Below, piece after piece: positions 1 to 6,108 of a DNA stretch of 8,708 bases. The position numbers and the translations under genes were made by a program. The notes under the pieces were generated by a model that was not told the DNA's origin, ran no database searches, and was given only the letters and a program-made list of their open reading frames with translations. The DNA comes from Oscillospiraceae bacterium (GTDB taxonomy: Bacteria > Bacillota > Clostridia > Oscillospirales > Oscillospiraceae): the NCBI GenBank assembly GCA_021205585.1, contig JAJPXI010000016.1:1-8708 (forward strand), read 5' to 3'. The first letter of the stretch is position 1; every line of letters begins with the position of its first letter.

Positions 1-21
1 GTTTCAAGCTTTTGCAACTGG

Positions 22-102
22 AGCGTGAAGCAAATGTGCCGGGGGCACATTTGTAGCGTAAGCTGGACAGCTATGCTGTCCAGGTGACGGTTTCAGCGTT
101 GC
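22..102. repeat. Tandem hairpin cluster with a direct repeat before each unit
   Basis: Two perfect hairpins lie side by side. The first has a 10-bp stem 31-40/44-53 with loop GGG; the second has a 9-bp stem 63-71/75-83 with loop TAT. Each is preceded by a near-identical direct repeat, AGCGTGAAGC at 22-31 and AGCGTAAGC at 55-63, whose last base is the first base of the stem. A third, partial copy, AGCGTTGC at 95-102, is followed by a weaker hairpin at 108-122 (5-bp arms TGCAA/TTGCA). The stem sequences differ completely while the flanks repeat. This looks like a modular dispersed palindromic element or a structured RNA, rather than a terminator. Its function is unknown. Confidence 0.6.
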
Positions 103-122
103 TCTTGTGCAAAATCATTGCA

Positions 123-155
123 AGGCACCGCAGTCCGCTTTGTGCGGTGTAGCCT
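123..155. repeat. Inverted repeat between the hairpin cluster and the promoter
   Basis: CACCGCA at 126-132 pairs with TGCGGTG at 143-149 around a 10-base loop. AGG at 123-125 can pair with CCT at 153-155 after a small bulge. The following bases are ATAAGCCCTGG, with no T-run, so it is a poor intrinsic terminator for transcription entering from the left. It may belong to the same repeat element as the hairpins just upstream. Confidence 0.5.
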
Positions 156-227
156 ATAAGCCCTGGTAAAAAGAAGAATATTTCAAATAATTCCTGACTT
201 TACAGACGCGAAATTGGGATTCCGCCG

Positions 228-256
228 TTGACAAAACAGGCCGGGGAGAGTATAAT
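228..256 (+). promoter_or_regulatory. Consensus vegetative sigma-A promoter
   Basis: TTGACA at 228-233 and TATAAT at 251-256 are both exact matches to the -35 and -10 consensus, with an ideal 17-base spacer. AT-rich sequence lies upstream. Transcription should start at about 262-265, leaving a leader of roughly 112-115 bases before the first gene. I could not find a TGTNA-N7-TNACA box of the GlnR/TnrA type overlapping it. So strong a core promoter suggests that control acts after initiation, in the leader or along the operon. It is the only convincing promoter I can see in the window. Confidence 0.85.
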
Positions 257-262
257 TGAGGG

Positions 263-376
263 CGATGAAACAAGGATGTTTTTGGTTATGGGGCAGCCGC
301 CCAAGTCTGCCAGGCATCCTTTCATTGTGTGCGTACTGCTGGGGCGTCTGGTAAAATTGAGAGGAGAACGCAAAAA
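263..376 (+). promoter_or_regulatory. Structured 5' leader, candidate translational switch
   Basis: The predicted transcript begins almost directly with a long stem. Bases 265-269 pair with 321-325, then after a 3-base bulge 273-278 pair with 315-320, extended by two G-U pairs (279-280 with 313-314). Inside, GGCAG at 292-296 can pair with CTGCC at 307-311. The same 3' arm (317-324) can instead pair over 8 bp, including one G-U, with 358-365, which covers most of the Shine-Dalgarno site AGGAG at 362-366. The two pairings are mutually exclusive, the layout expected of a translational riboregulator. No T-run is present, so classical attenuation at a terminator is unlikely. No known riboswitch class is recognised and no ligand is proposed. 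Drawn by eye, without energy calculation. Confidence 0.4.
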
Positions 377-1585
377 ATGAACTATACCTATGATGAAGTC
401 ATCGAATATGTGGAGCAGGAGGAGGTTCGCTTTATCCGCCTGGCTTTCTGCGACCCCATGGGGCGGCAGAAGAACGTGGCCATCACCCCCAACGAGCTGC
501 GCCGGGCCTTTGAGGACGGCATCTCTCTGGACGCCTCCGCCGTCCCCGGCTTTGCCGACGAGGCCCGCTCGGATTTGTTCCTGTTCCCCATTCCCTCCAC
601 CCTGACTCCCCTCCCCTGGCGCTCCGTCCAGGGCAAGGTGGTGCGGATGTTCTGCGAGCTGCGCTGGCCGGACGGCACCCCCTTCGAGCTGGACAGCCGG
701 GCCGTTCTGCTGCGGGCGGTGGCGGCGGCCAGGGCCAAAAATCTCAGCGTGGACTTCGGCTCCGAGATGGAGTTCTACCTGTTCCAGCGGGACGAGAAGG
801 GCCAGCCCACCAAAATCCCCTTGGATCAGGCCGGGTATATGGACACCTCCCCAGAGGATCGGGGGGAAAACGTCCGCCGGGAAATCTGCCTGACCCTGAT
901 GGAGATGGACATCGTGCCGGAGAGTTCCCACCACGAGGAGGGCCCCGGCCAGAACGAAATCGACTTTCGTTACAGCGACGCCGTCACCGCCGCCGACCAC
1001 GCGGTCAACTTTATCAACGTGGTCAAGGCGGTGGCCGTGCAGAATGGCCTGTGCGCCGACTTCTCCCCCAAGCCCCTGCCGGAGGCCAGCGGCAATGGAC
1101 TGCACATCAACCTGTCCCTGCGCAGCACCGACGGGCTGGATTTGACCGATGCCTTCCTGGCCGGCATCCTGGCCCATATGCGGGAGATCACCGTATTCTT
1201 AAACCCCTGCCGGGAGTCCTACCAGCGCCTGGGACGGAAAAAGGCCCCCAAGTATATCTCCTGGTCCAGGGAGAACCGCTCCCCCCTGATTCGGATTCCC
1301 GCCGCCAGGGGGCAGTTCAAACGCATGGAGGTGCGCTCCCCCGACCCAACGGCCAACCCCTACCTGGCCTTTGCCCTGCTGATTTACGCCGGGCTGGACG
1401 GTATCCAGAACAAGCTGCCCCTCCAGCCGGCCACCGACCTGAACCTGTTCACCGCCTCTCCGGAGGAGGTGGCCGGCCTGGACGTTCTGCCCGCCAGCCT
1501 GGAGGAGGCGGCGGCCTGCGCACGGGAGAGCAAATTTGTGGCCTCCGTTTTGCCGGAGGGCTTTTTGGCCGCACTGGACGCATAA
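377..1585 (+). CDS. glnA: Short GSI-type glutamine synthetase homologue with altered flap
   Basis: By family this enzyme makes glutamine from glutamate, ammonia and ATP in the cytosol. At 402 residues it is shorter than Bacillus GSI-alpha (444). The ATG at 377 is chosen because AGGAG lies at 362-366, 10 bases upstream, and the product starts like GSI proteins; the upstream ATG at 329 has no such site. All six predicted metal-ligand residues are visible: E130 and E132 (GSEMEF), E187, E194 (GPGQNEI), H243 (GNGLH) and E318 (MEVRSPDP). D52 and the NRSPLIRIP block are also present. Oddities: the flap motif, normally YEAP, reads KKAP (K289 for the catalytic Glu) and is one residue shorter; the residue matching Bacillus feedback arginine 62 is D61; about 26 C-terminal residues and part of the region after H243 are missing. 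It could be a divergent glutamine synthetase or a ligase using another amine. Context favours a role in glutamine supply. Confidence 0.85.
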   Translation: MNYTYDEVIEYVEQEEVRFIRLAFCDPMGRQKNVAITPNELRRAFEDGISLDASAVPGFADEARSDLFLFPIPSTLTPLPWRSVQGKVVRMFCELRWPDGTPFELDSRAVLLRAVAAARAKNLSVDFGSEMEFYLFQRDEKGQPTKIPLDQAGYMDTSPEDRGENVRREICLTLMEMDIVPESSHHEEGPGQNEIDFRYSDAVTAADHAVNFINVVKAVAVQNGLCADFSPKPLPEASGNGLHINLSLRSTDGLDLTDAFLAGILAHMREITVFLNPCRESYQRLGRKKAPKYISWSRENRSPLIRIPAARGQFKRMEVRSPDPTANPYLAFALLIYAGLDGIQNKLPLQPATDLNLFTASPEEVAGLDVLPASLEEAAACARESKFVASVLPEGFLAALDA

Positions 1586-1597
1586 GGGGGCGGGCCG

Positions 1598-2182
1598 ATG
1601 AACGCATCTAAAAACCGCCGACGAATTTTGCTGGTCACGGGCAGCGACAAAATTTTTGACTACTTCTTCGCCCTGCTGACCCCGCCGGAATTTGAGCCGG
1701 TCCAGCGTGCCCACAACGCCGGGGAGGCCCGGCAACAGCTGCTGGAGCTCGGCGCGGACATCCTGCTGGTGGACACCCCTCTGCCCGACGAATTCGGGGA
1801 CGGCCTGGCCCTGGATATGGCCGAGAGCAGCATGGGCGTGCTGCTGCTGGTCAAGCCAGACGTGTACGACCAGACCGCCTACCGGGTGGAGGACAGCGGG
1901 GTTCTGACACTGACCAAGCCCAACTCCCGCCAGAATTTTTACAGCTCCGTGCGCCTGCTGTCCGCCCTCAGCGCCAGACTGCAAAAAATGGAGACCAAAA
2001 ACCGCTCCCTCCAGCGTAAGATGGAGGACATCCGGGCGGTCAACCGGGCCAAATGGCTGCTGATTGACAAGCTGAACATGAGCGAGAGCGAGGCCCACTA
2101 CTTTATTGAAAAGCGGGCCATGGACGCCAGAATCCCCCGCCGGGAGGTGGCGGAGAGCATCATCCGCACCTATGATCGGTAA
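1598..2182 (+). CDS. ANTAR-domain RNA-binding regulator with degenerate receiver
   Basis: The protein has 194 residues. Residues about 8-125 form a receiver-like domain: D59 (LLVDTPLP) sits at the phosphoacceptor position and K107 (LTKP) at the conserved lysine, but the acidic pair after strand 1 is replaced by T14-G15, so Mg-dependent phosphorylation is doubtful. Residues about 120-150 look like a coiled coil, and residues 138-189 match ANTAR, with the pattern AKWLL (151-155), A166, A174, R178 and a final VAESII. ANTAR proteins generally bind paired hexaloop RNA hairpins and prevent termination. It starts 12 bases after the glutamine synthetase homologue, with AAGGGGG at 1584-1590 as ribosome site. 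Pairing of glnA with an ANTAR gene is known in clostridia (the NitR-type regulators), so a nitrogen-control role is likely. How it senses nitrogen and which RNAs it binds cannot be read from this sequence. Confidence 0.85.
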   Translation: MNASKNRRRILLVTGSDKIFDYFFALLTPPEFEPVQRAHNAGEARQQLLELGADILLVDTPLPDEFGDGLALDMAESSMGVLLLVKPDVYDQTAYRVEDSGVLTLTKPNSRQNFYSSVRLLSALSARLQKMETKNRSLQRKMEDIRAVNRAKWLLIDKLNMSESEAHYFIEKRAMDARIPRREVAESIIRTYDR

Positions 2183-2195
2183 AAGGAGCGACGGA

Positions 2196-3824
2196 ATGAA
2201 AACGATCAAGTACATTTTTGTCACCGGCGGCGTGGTGTCCGGCCTGGGCAAGGGCATCACGGCGGCCTCCCTGGGCCGGCTGCTGAAGGCCCGTGGCCTG
2301 AAGGTGACGGCCCAGAAACTGGATCCCTATATCAACGTGGACCCCGGCACCATGAGCCCCTATCAGCACGGGGAGGTCTACGTCACCGAGGACGGGGCAG
2401 AAACCGACCTGGATCTGGGCCACTACGAGCGGTTTATCGACGAGGATCTGAACCGCTTTTCCAACCTGACCACCGGAAAGGTCTACTGGAACGTGCTGAA
2501 CAAGGAGCGCCGGGGGGACTACCTGGGCTCCACCGTCCAGGTCATCCCCCATGTGACCAACGAAATCAAGGAGTTTGTCTACGCCGTGGGGGAGCAGTCC
2601 CAGGCCGACGTGGTCATCACCGAAATCGGCGGCACCATCGGGGACATCGAGTCCCAGCCCTTTTTAGAGGCCGTGCGCCAGATTTCCCTGGAGGTGGGCC
2701 GGGAGAACAGTCTGTTCATCCATGTGACCCTGGTGCCCTTCCTCAGCGGCTCCGAGGAGCACAAGTCCAAGCCCACCCAGCACTCGGTCAAGGAGCTCCA
2801 GGGCATGGGCATCAACCCGAATATCATCATCCTGCGCTGCGACAGGCACCTGGAGGACGGCATTTTCAAAAAAATCGCCATGTTCTGCAACGTCAAGCAG
2901 GACTGCGTCATCGAAAACACCACCCTGCCGGAGCTGTACGAGGTTCCCATCATGCTGGAGGAGAGCAATTTTTCCTCCATCGTCTGCCGGGAGCTGGGCA
3001 TCCACGCCCCTGACATCGACATGAGCGAGTGGAACGCCATGGTGGAGCGCATCCACAGCCGCACAAAGGACGTGACCATCGGCCTGGTGGGGAAATACGT
3101 CCAGCTGCACGACGCCTACCTGTCGGTGGCCGAGGCCCTGCGCCACGCGGGGTACGTCCACGGGGCCCATATGCACATCCAGTGGATTAACTCGGAGGAC
3201 ATCACAGAAAATAATATCGCGGAAGTCCTGGCGGGGTGCGACGGGGTGATCGTCCCCGGCGGCTTCGGCAACCGAGGCATCGAGGGGAAAATCATCGCGG
3301 CCAACTACTGCCGGATGCACAACCTGCCCTACCTGGGCATCTGCCTGGGGATGCAGACCGCCGTCATCGCTTTCGCCCGTGCCGTGGCCGGGCTGGAGGA
3401 CGCCAACTCCGGCGAGTTTGACCCCCATTCCACCCACAAGGTCATCGACTTCCTCCCCGACCAGAATGAAGAGGTGGCCAAGGGTGGCACCCTGCGCCTG
3501 GGAGCATACCCCTGCCGCGTCCGGGAGGGCACCCAGATGCATCGGGCCTATGGCCGGTGCGAAATCTCCGAGCGCCACCGCCACCGCTACGAGTTCAACA
3601 ACGACTACCGCCAGGTTCTGACCGACGCCGGCCTGGCCGTCAGCGGCACCTCCCCGGACGGCTACATCGTGGAGACGGTGGAGGTGCCGGAGAACGACTT
3701 TTACATCGGCGTGCAGTTCCACCCGGAATTCAAGAGCCGTCCCAACCGCGCCCACCCCCTGTTCCTCGGCCTGGTAGGGGCGGCGCTGGCGCGGGAGGAA
3801 CGGGAAACATCCAAAGGAGTGTAA
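2196..3824 (+). CDS. pyrG: CTP synthase (glutamine-hydrolysing)
   Basis: Converts UTP to CTP using ATP and the amide nitrogen of glutamine, the last step of pyrimidine nucleotide synthesis. It is 542 residues, full length for the family. The N-terminal synthetase domain begins with KYIFVTGGVVSGLGKG (residues 5-20, P-loop K19). D71 (ETDLDLGHYERF) and E143 (EIGGTIGDIE) match the Mg-binding acids of the E. coli enzyme. The C-terminal class I glutaminase domain, from about residue 290, has GGFGNRG, the nucleophile C383 (GICLGMQ) and H509/E511 (HPEF), a complete triad. The ATG at 2196 is preferred to an in-frame ATG at 2106: AGGAG at 2184-2188 is well placed, the homologous N terminus starts there, and the longer version would overlap the ANTAR gene by 77 bases. 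It follows that gene by 13 bases, so it is probably co-transcribed. CTP feedback is expected from the family. Confidence 0.97.
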   Translation: MKTIKYIFVTGGVVSGLGKGITAASLGRLLKARGLKVTAQKLDPYINVDPGTMSPYQHGEVYVTEDGAETDLDLGHYERFIDEDLNRFSNLTTGKVYWNVLNKERRGDYLGSTVQVIPHVTNEIKEFVYAVGEQSQADVVITEIGGTIGDIESQPFLEAVRQISLEVGRENSLFIHVTLVPFLSGSEEHKSKPTQHSVKELQGMGINPNIIILRCDRHLEDGIFKKIAMFCNVKQDCVIENTTLPELYEVPIMLEESNFSSIVCRELGIHAPDIDMSEWNAMVERIHSRTKDVTIGLVGKYVQLHDAYLSVAEALRHAGYVHGAHMHIQWINSEDITENNIAEVLAGCDGVIVPGGFGNRGIEGKIIAANYCRMHNLPYLGICLGMQTAVIAFARAVAGLEDANSGEFDPHSTHKVIDFLPDQNEEVAKGGTLRLGAYPCRVREGTQMHRAYGRCEISERHRHRYEFNNDYRQVLTDAGLAVSGTSPDGYIVETVEVPENDFYIGVQFHPEFKSRPNRAHPLFLGLVGAALAREERETSKGV

Positions 3825-3829
3825 TCAAT

Positions 3830-4546
3830 ATGGAAAAAGGACAGCAGCTCTACGAGGGCAAGGCCAAGAAGGTTTTCGCCACCTCCGACCCCGACTGCTG
3901 CATCGTCTCCTACAAGGACGACGCAACCGCTTTCGACGGCGCCAAGCGGGGCACCATCGCGGGCAAAGGGGCGGTCAACAACCAGATGAGCAATATGCTC
4001 ATGCAGATGCTGGAGCACAACGGGATCCCCACCCACTTCATCAGCGAGCTGAACCAGCGGGAAACCCTGGTGCGCAAGGTTTCCATCATCCCGCTGGAGG
4101 TCATCATCCGCAACGTCTCCGCGGGCAGCTTCGCCCAGCGCTACGGCGTGGAGGAGGGCATCGTGTTCGACGCCCCCACCATCGAATTTTCCTATAAAAA
4201 CGACGATTTGCACGACCCTTTGATTAACGAATACCACGCCCTGGCCCTGAAGCTGGCCACAAAGGAGGAAATCGACACCGTCAAGGCCCTGGCCTTCCAG
4301 GTCAACGATATTTTGAAAGCCTTTATGAAGACCCTGAATGTGGATTTGATCGACTTCAAGCTGGAGTTTGGCCGCTCCTCCGACGGCTCCATCCTCCTGG
4401 CCGACGAGATTTCCCCCGACACCTGCCGGTTCTGGGACTCCACCACCCACGAAAAACTGGATAAGGACCGCTTCCGTCGGGATCTGGGCGGCGTGGAGGA
4501 CGCCTATCAGGAAATGATGCGCCGTCTGCTGGAGCAGAAGGACTGA
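3830..4546 (+). CDS. purC: SAICAR synthetase (phosphoribosylaminoimidazole-succinocarboxamide synthase)
   Basis: Joins aspartate to CAIR with ATP to give SAICAR in de novo purine synthesis. The 238 residues match the usual single-domain bacterial enzyme. Recognisable blocks in order are LYEGKAKKVF (7-16), DDATAFDGAKRGTI, the long GKGAVNNQMSN segment, PLEVIIRNVSAGSFAQRYG, IDFKLEFGR and the nucleotide/metal site LADEISPDTCRFWD. The start at 3830 is 5 bases after the pyrG stop. Its ribosome site AAAGGAG (3813-3819) lies inside the last codons of pyrG, which argues for translational coupling. It is the only enzyme in the cluster that does not use glutamine; its product lies several steps downstream of PurF, and the other purine genes are not in the window. 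No truncation or missing motif was seen. Confidence 0.96.
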   Translation: MEKGQQLYEGKAKKVFATSDPDCCIVSYKDDATAFDGAKRGTIAGKGAVNNQMSNMLMQMLEHNGIPTHFISELNQRETLVRKVSIIPLEVIIRNVSAGSFAQRYGVEEGIVFDAPTIEFSYKNDDLHDPLINEYHALALKLATKEEIDTVKALAFQVNDILKAFMKTLNVDLIDFKLEFGRSSDGSILLADEISPDTCRFWDSTTHEKLDKDRFRRDLGGVEDAYQEMMRRLLEQKD

Positions 4547-4554
4547 GGAACAGT

Positions 4555-4598
4555 GAAACCTTTTGAAATTCGCATAGCCACGAATTTTGAAAGGTTTC
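4555..4598 (+). promoter_or_regulatory. Long inverted repeat in the purC-purF gap
   Basis: GAAACCTTTTGAAATTCG (4555-4572) pairs with 4581-4598 as an uninterrupted 18-bp stem with two G-U pairs (4564/4589 and 4565/4588) and an 8-base loop CATAGCCA. It begins 8 bases after the purC stop. The stem is AT-rich and is followed by TGTTTGGGCTTTTAT, a broken T-tract that could give partial termination. It may therefore reduce expression of the purF-carAB part relative to pyrG-purC, protect a processed 3' end, or be a protein target. As DNA, the core AAATTCG-N8-CGAATTT is a perfect dyad and could equally be an operator. Confidence 0.6.
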
Positions 4599-4615
4599 TG
4601 TTTGGGCTTTTATCC

Positions 4616-4636
4616 GGGAAGGGCGGCTCCCTTCCC
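4616..4636 (+). promoter_or_regulatory. GC-rich hairpin upstream of purF
   Basis: GGGAAGGG at 4616-4623 pairs perfectly with CCCTTCCC at 4629-4636 around a 5-base loop CGGCT. It lies 17 bases after the AT-rich stem and about 17 bases before the purF ribosome site. It is followed by CGCGGCGCC, with no T-run, so it is not an intrinsic terminator on the + strand. Together the two hairpins fill most of the only substantial gap inside the cluster, making a small structured purF leader plausible. It does not resemble the purine or PRPP riboswitch cores that I know. Confidence 0.5.
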
Positions 4637-4665
4637 CGCGGCGCCAGGGAGTGAGGTTCAGTCAA

Positions 4666-6108
4666 ATGAGTTCGATTCATGAGGAGTGCGGCGTTTTCGG
4701 CGTATTCTGTCCGGAGTGTACCAACGTGGCCTACACGGCCTACTGCGGCCTGTTTTCCCTCCAGCACCGGGGGCAGGAGGGCTGCGGCATTACCGTCAAC
4801 GACGACGGTGTGCTCCACACTTACAAAGATGTTGGCCTGGTCAACGAGGTGTTTACCCCAGAGGTTTTGGAAAAGCTGGGGCCGGGCAACATGGCCATCG
4901 GCCATGCGCGCTATGGAACCACAGGGGGGCGCATTCGGGCAAACTGCCAGCCGCTGGAGATTAACCACGTCAAGGGCGTCATGTCCCTGGCCCACAACGG
5001 CAATCTGACCAACGCCGCGGATCTGCGGCTGAACCTGGAGATGAAGGGCTCGATTTTCCACACCACCAGCGACACCGAGACCATCTCCTACGTCATCGTC
5101 CAGGAGCGTCTGACCGCCGGCTCCATCGAGGAGGCGGTAGAGGCCGCCATGGGAGTCATCGAGGGGGCCTACTCCCTGGTGGTCATGTCGGCCTCCAAGC
5201 TGATTGCCGCCCGCGACCCCAGGGGGATGCGCCCGCTGTGCTACGGCCAGTGCCCCGACGGCAGCTATGTGGTGGCCTCGGAGAGCTGCGCGCTGAGCGC
5301 GGTGGGGGCTACCCTGTGCCGGGATCTGATGCCGGGGGAAATCCTGGTGTTCAGCGGCCAGGGGACGCGCTCCATCACCACCCACTGCAACCGGAAGCCC
5401 TCCGCCATGTGCGTGTTTGAGTATATCTACTTCTCCCGCAGCGACTCCATCCTCAACGGCGTGTGCGTCCAGCAGGCCCGCCTGCGGGCCGGGGCCTTCC
5501 TGGCCCGGGAGCACCCGGTGGACGCGGACATCGTCATCGGCGTGCCCGACTCCGGCTTGGACGCCGCCCTGGGCTACGCCCAGGAGTCCGGTATCCCCTA
5601 CGGCATCGGCTTTATCAAAAACCGCTATGTGGCCCGAACCTTCATCGAGCCGGGCCAGTCCTCCCGGGAGGACAAGGTGCGCATGAAGCTCAGCCCGGTG
5701 GCCAGCGCCGTCCAGGGCAAGCGGGTGGTCATGGTGGACGACTCCATTGTCCGGGGCACCACCAGCGGGCGCATCATCCGCCTGCTGCGGGACGCGGGGG
5801 CCGCCGAAGTCCACCTGCGCATCTCCGCGCCCCCCTTCCTGAACCCCTGCTACTACGGCATTGACATCGACTCCAGGGACAAGCTGATCGCCTGCAACCA
5901 CAGCGTGGAGGAAATCGCCCGCATCATCGACGCGGACAGCCTGGGCTATCTCAGCGTGGAGAGCGTGGAGCGCATCGCCCAGGGCGGCGTCAACGGGGGC
6001 TTCTGCACCGCCTGCTTCAGCGGCCGCTACCCCACGGCCCTCCCCACAGCCACGGGAAAGCACCGATTCGAGCGAAAATTGTCCGAAAGGAACACAAAGA
6101 ATGGATAA
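4666..6108 (+). CDS. purF: Amidophosphoribosyltransferase, Fe-S type
   Basis: Catalyses the committed purine step: PRPP plus glutamine to phosphoribosylamine. The product is 480 residues. The N-terminal Ntn-hydrolase glutaminase domain starts at the nucleophile C8 (CGVFG), implying removal of a 7-residue propeptide ending in Glu-Glu. The C-terminal phosphoribosyltransferase domain has the PRPP loop VVMVDDSIVRGTT (354-366, D358/D359). C249, C395, C447 and C450 align with the four [4Fe-4S] cysteines of Bacillus PurF, so this is the oxygen-sensitive, clustered form. The ATG at 4666 is chosen because GAGGT at 4653-4657 sits 8 bases upstream; an in-frame GTG at 4651 would add five residues but overlaps that site. 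Its last 8 bases overlap carA (ATGGATAA), suggesting coupled translation. The adenine and guanine nucleotide feedback typical of the family is expected. A two-hairpin leader precedes it. Confidence 0.96.
   Translation: MSSIHEECGVFGVFCPECTNVAYTAYCGLFSLQHRGQEGCGITVNDDGVLHTYKDVGLVNEVFTPEVLEKLGPGNMAIGHARYGTTGGRIRANCQPLEINHVKGVMSLAHNGNLTNAADLRLNLEMKGSIFHTTSDTETISYVIVQERLTAGSIEEAVEAAMGVIEGAYSLVVMSASKLIAARDPRGMRPLCYGQCPDGSYVVASESCALSAVGATLCRDLMPGEILVFSGQGTRSITTHCNRKPSAMCVFEYIYFSRSDSILNGVCVQQARLRAGAFLAREHPVDADIVIGVPDSGLDAALGYAQESGIPYGIGFIKNRYVARTFIEPGQSSREDKVRMKLSPVASAVQGKRVVMVDDSIVRGTTSGRIIRLLRDAGAAEVHLRISAPPFLNPCYYGIDIDSRDKLIACNHSVEEIARIIDADSLGYLSVESVERIAQGGVNGGFCTACFSGRYPTALPTATGKHRFERKLSERNTKNG

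Larger units (their letters stand above)
1..227. other. Gene-free upstream region with hairpin cluster
   Basis: I see no supportable coding region here. Bases 10-155 are dominated by short inverted repeats (separate entries), and bases 165-193 are AT-rich, just upstream of the promoter, where they might act as an UP-like element. The gene upstream of the window, if any, must end before base 1. No T-run follows any of the hairpins on either strand, so none is a convincing intrinsic terminator. A 17-codon ATG frame beginning at 34 is entirely composed of hairpin arms and is not believed to be a gene. Confidence 0.6.

Noticed and set aside
31..83. CRISPR array or terminator in the upstream hairpins
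   Set aside because: The spaced repeat is only about 10 bases with two or three irregular copies and the intervening bases are self-complementary; no T-run follows.
289..303. Small hairpin in the leader with a six-base loop (GGG/CCC around CAGCCG) as an ANTAR target
   Set aside because: The loop does not begin with A, the stem has only three pairs, no partner hexaloop lies beside it and no terminator follows.
329..376. ATG at 329 as start of the glutamine synthetase homologue
   Set aside because: It would add 16 residues with no family similarity, lacks a ribosome site and would make the AGGAG at 362-366 internal to the gene.
200..1177. Minus-strand open frames opposite the first gene, the ANTAR gene, pyrG and carA (200-1177, 1199-2260, 2664-3755, 6017-7120)
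   Set aside because: All oppose well-supported genes, share the same antisense GC-rich composition and carry no recognisable domain.
2106..2195. ATG at 2106 as start of pyrG
   Set aside because: It lies inside the ANTAR gene in another frame; the ATG at 2196 has a well-placed ribosome site and the family N terminus.
2868..2874. Run of seven A in pyrG as a frameshift or slippage site
   Set aside because: The gene is intact in one frame through the run, which encodes ordinary Lys-Lys, and nothing downstream suggests a programmed shift.
4507..6063. Long minus-strand open frame of 518 codons opposite purF
   Set aside because: It mirrors purF, begins within the 3' end of carA's upstream neighbour region and has low-complexity Gly/Ala/His/Gln composition typical of antisense frames in GC-rich genes; no ribosome site or family motif was seen.
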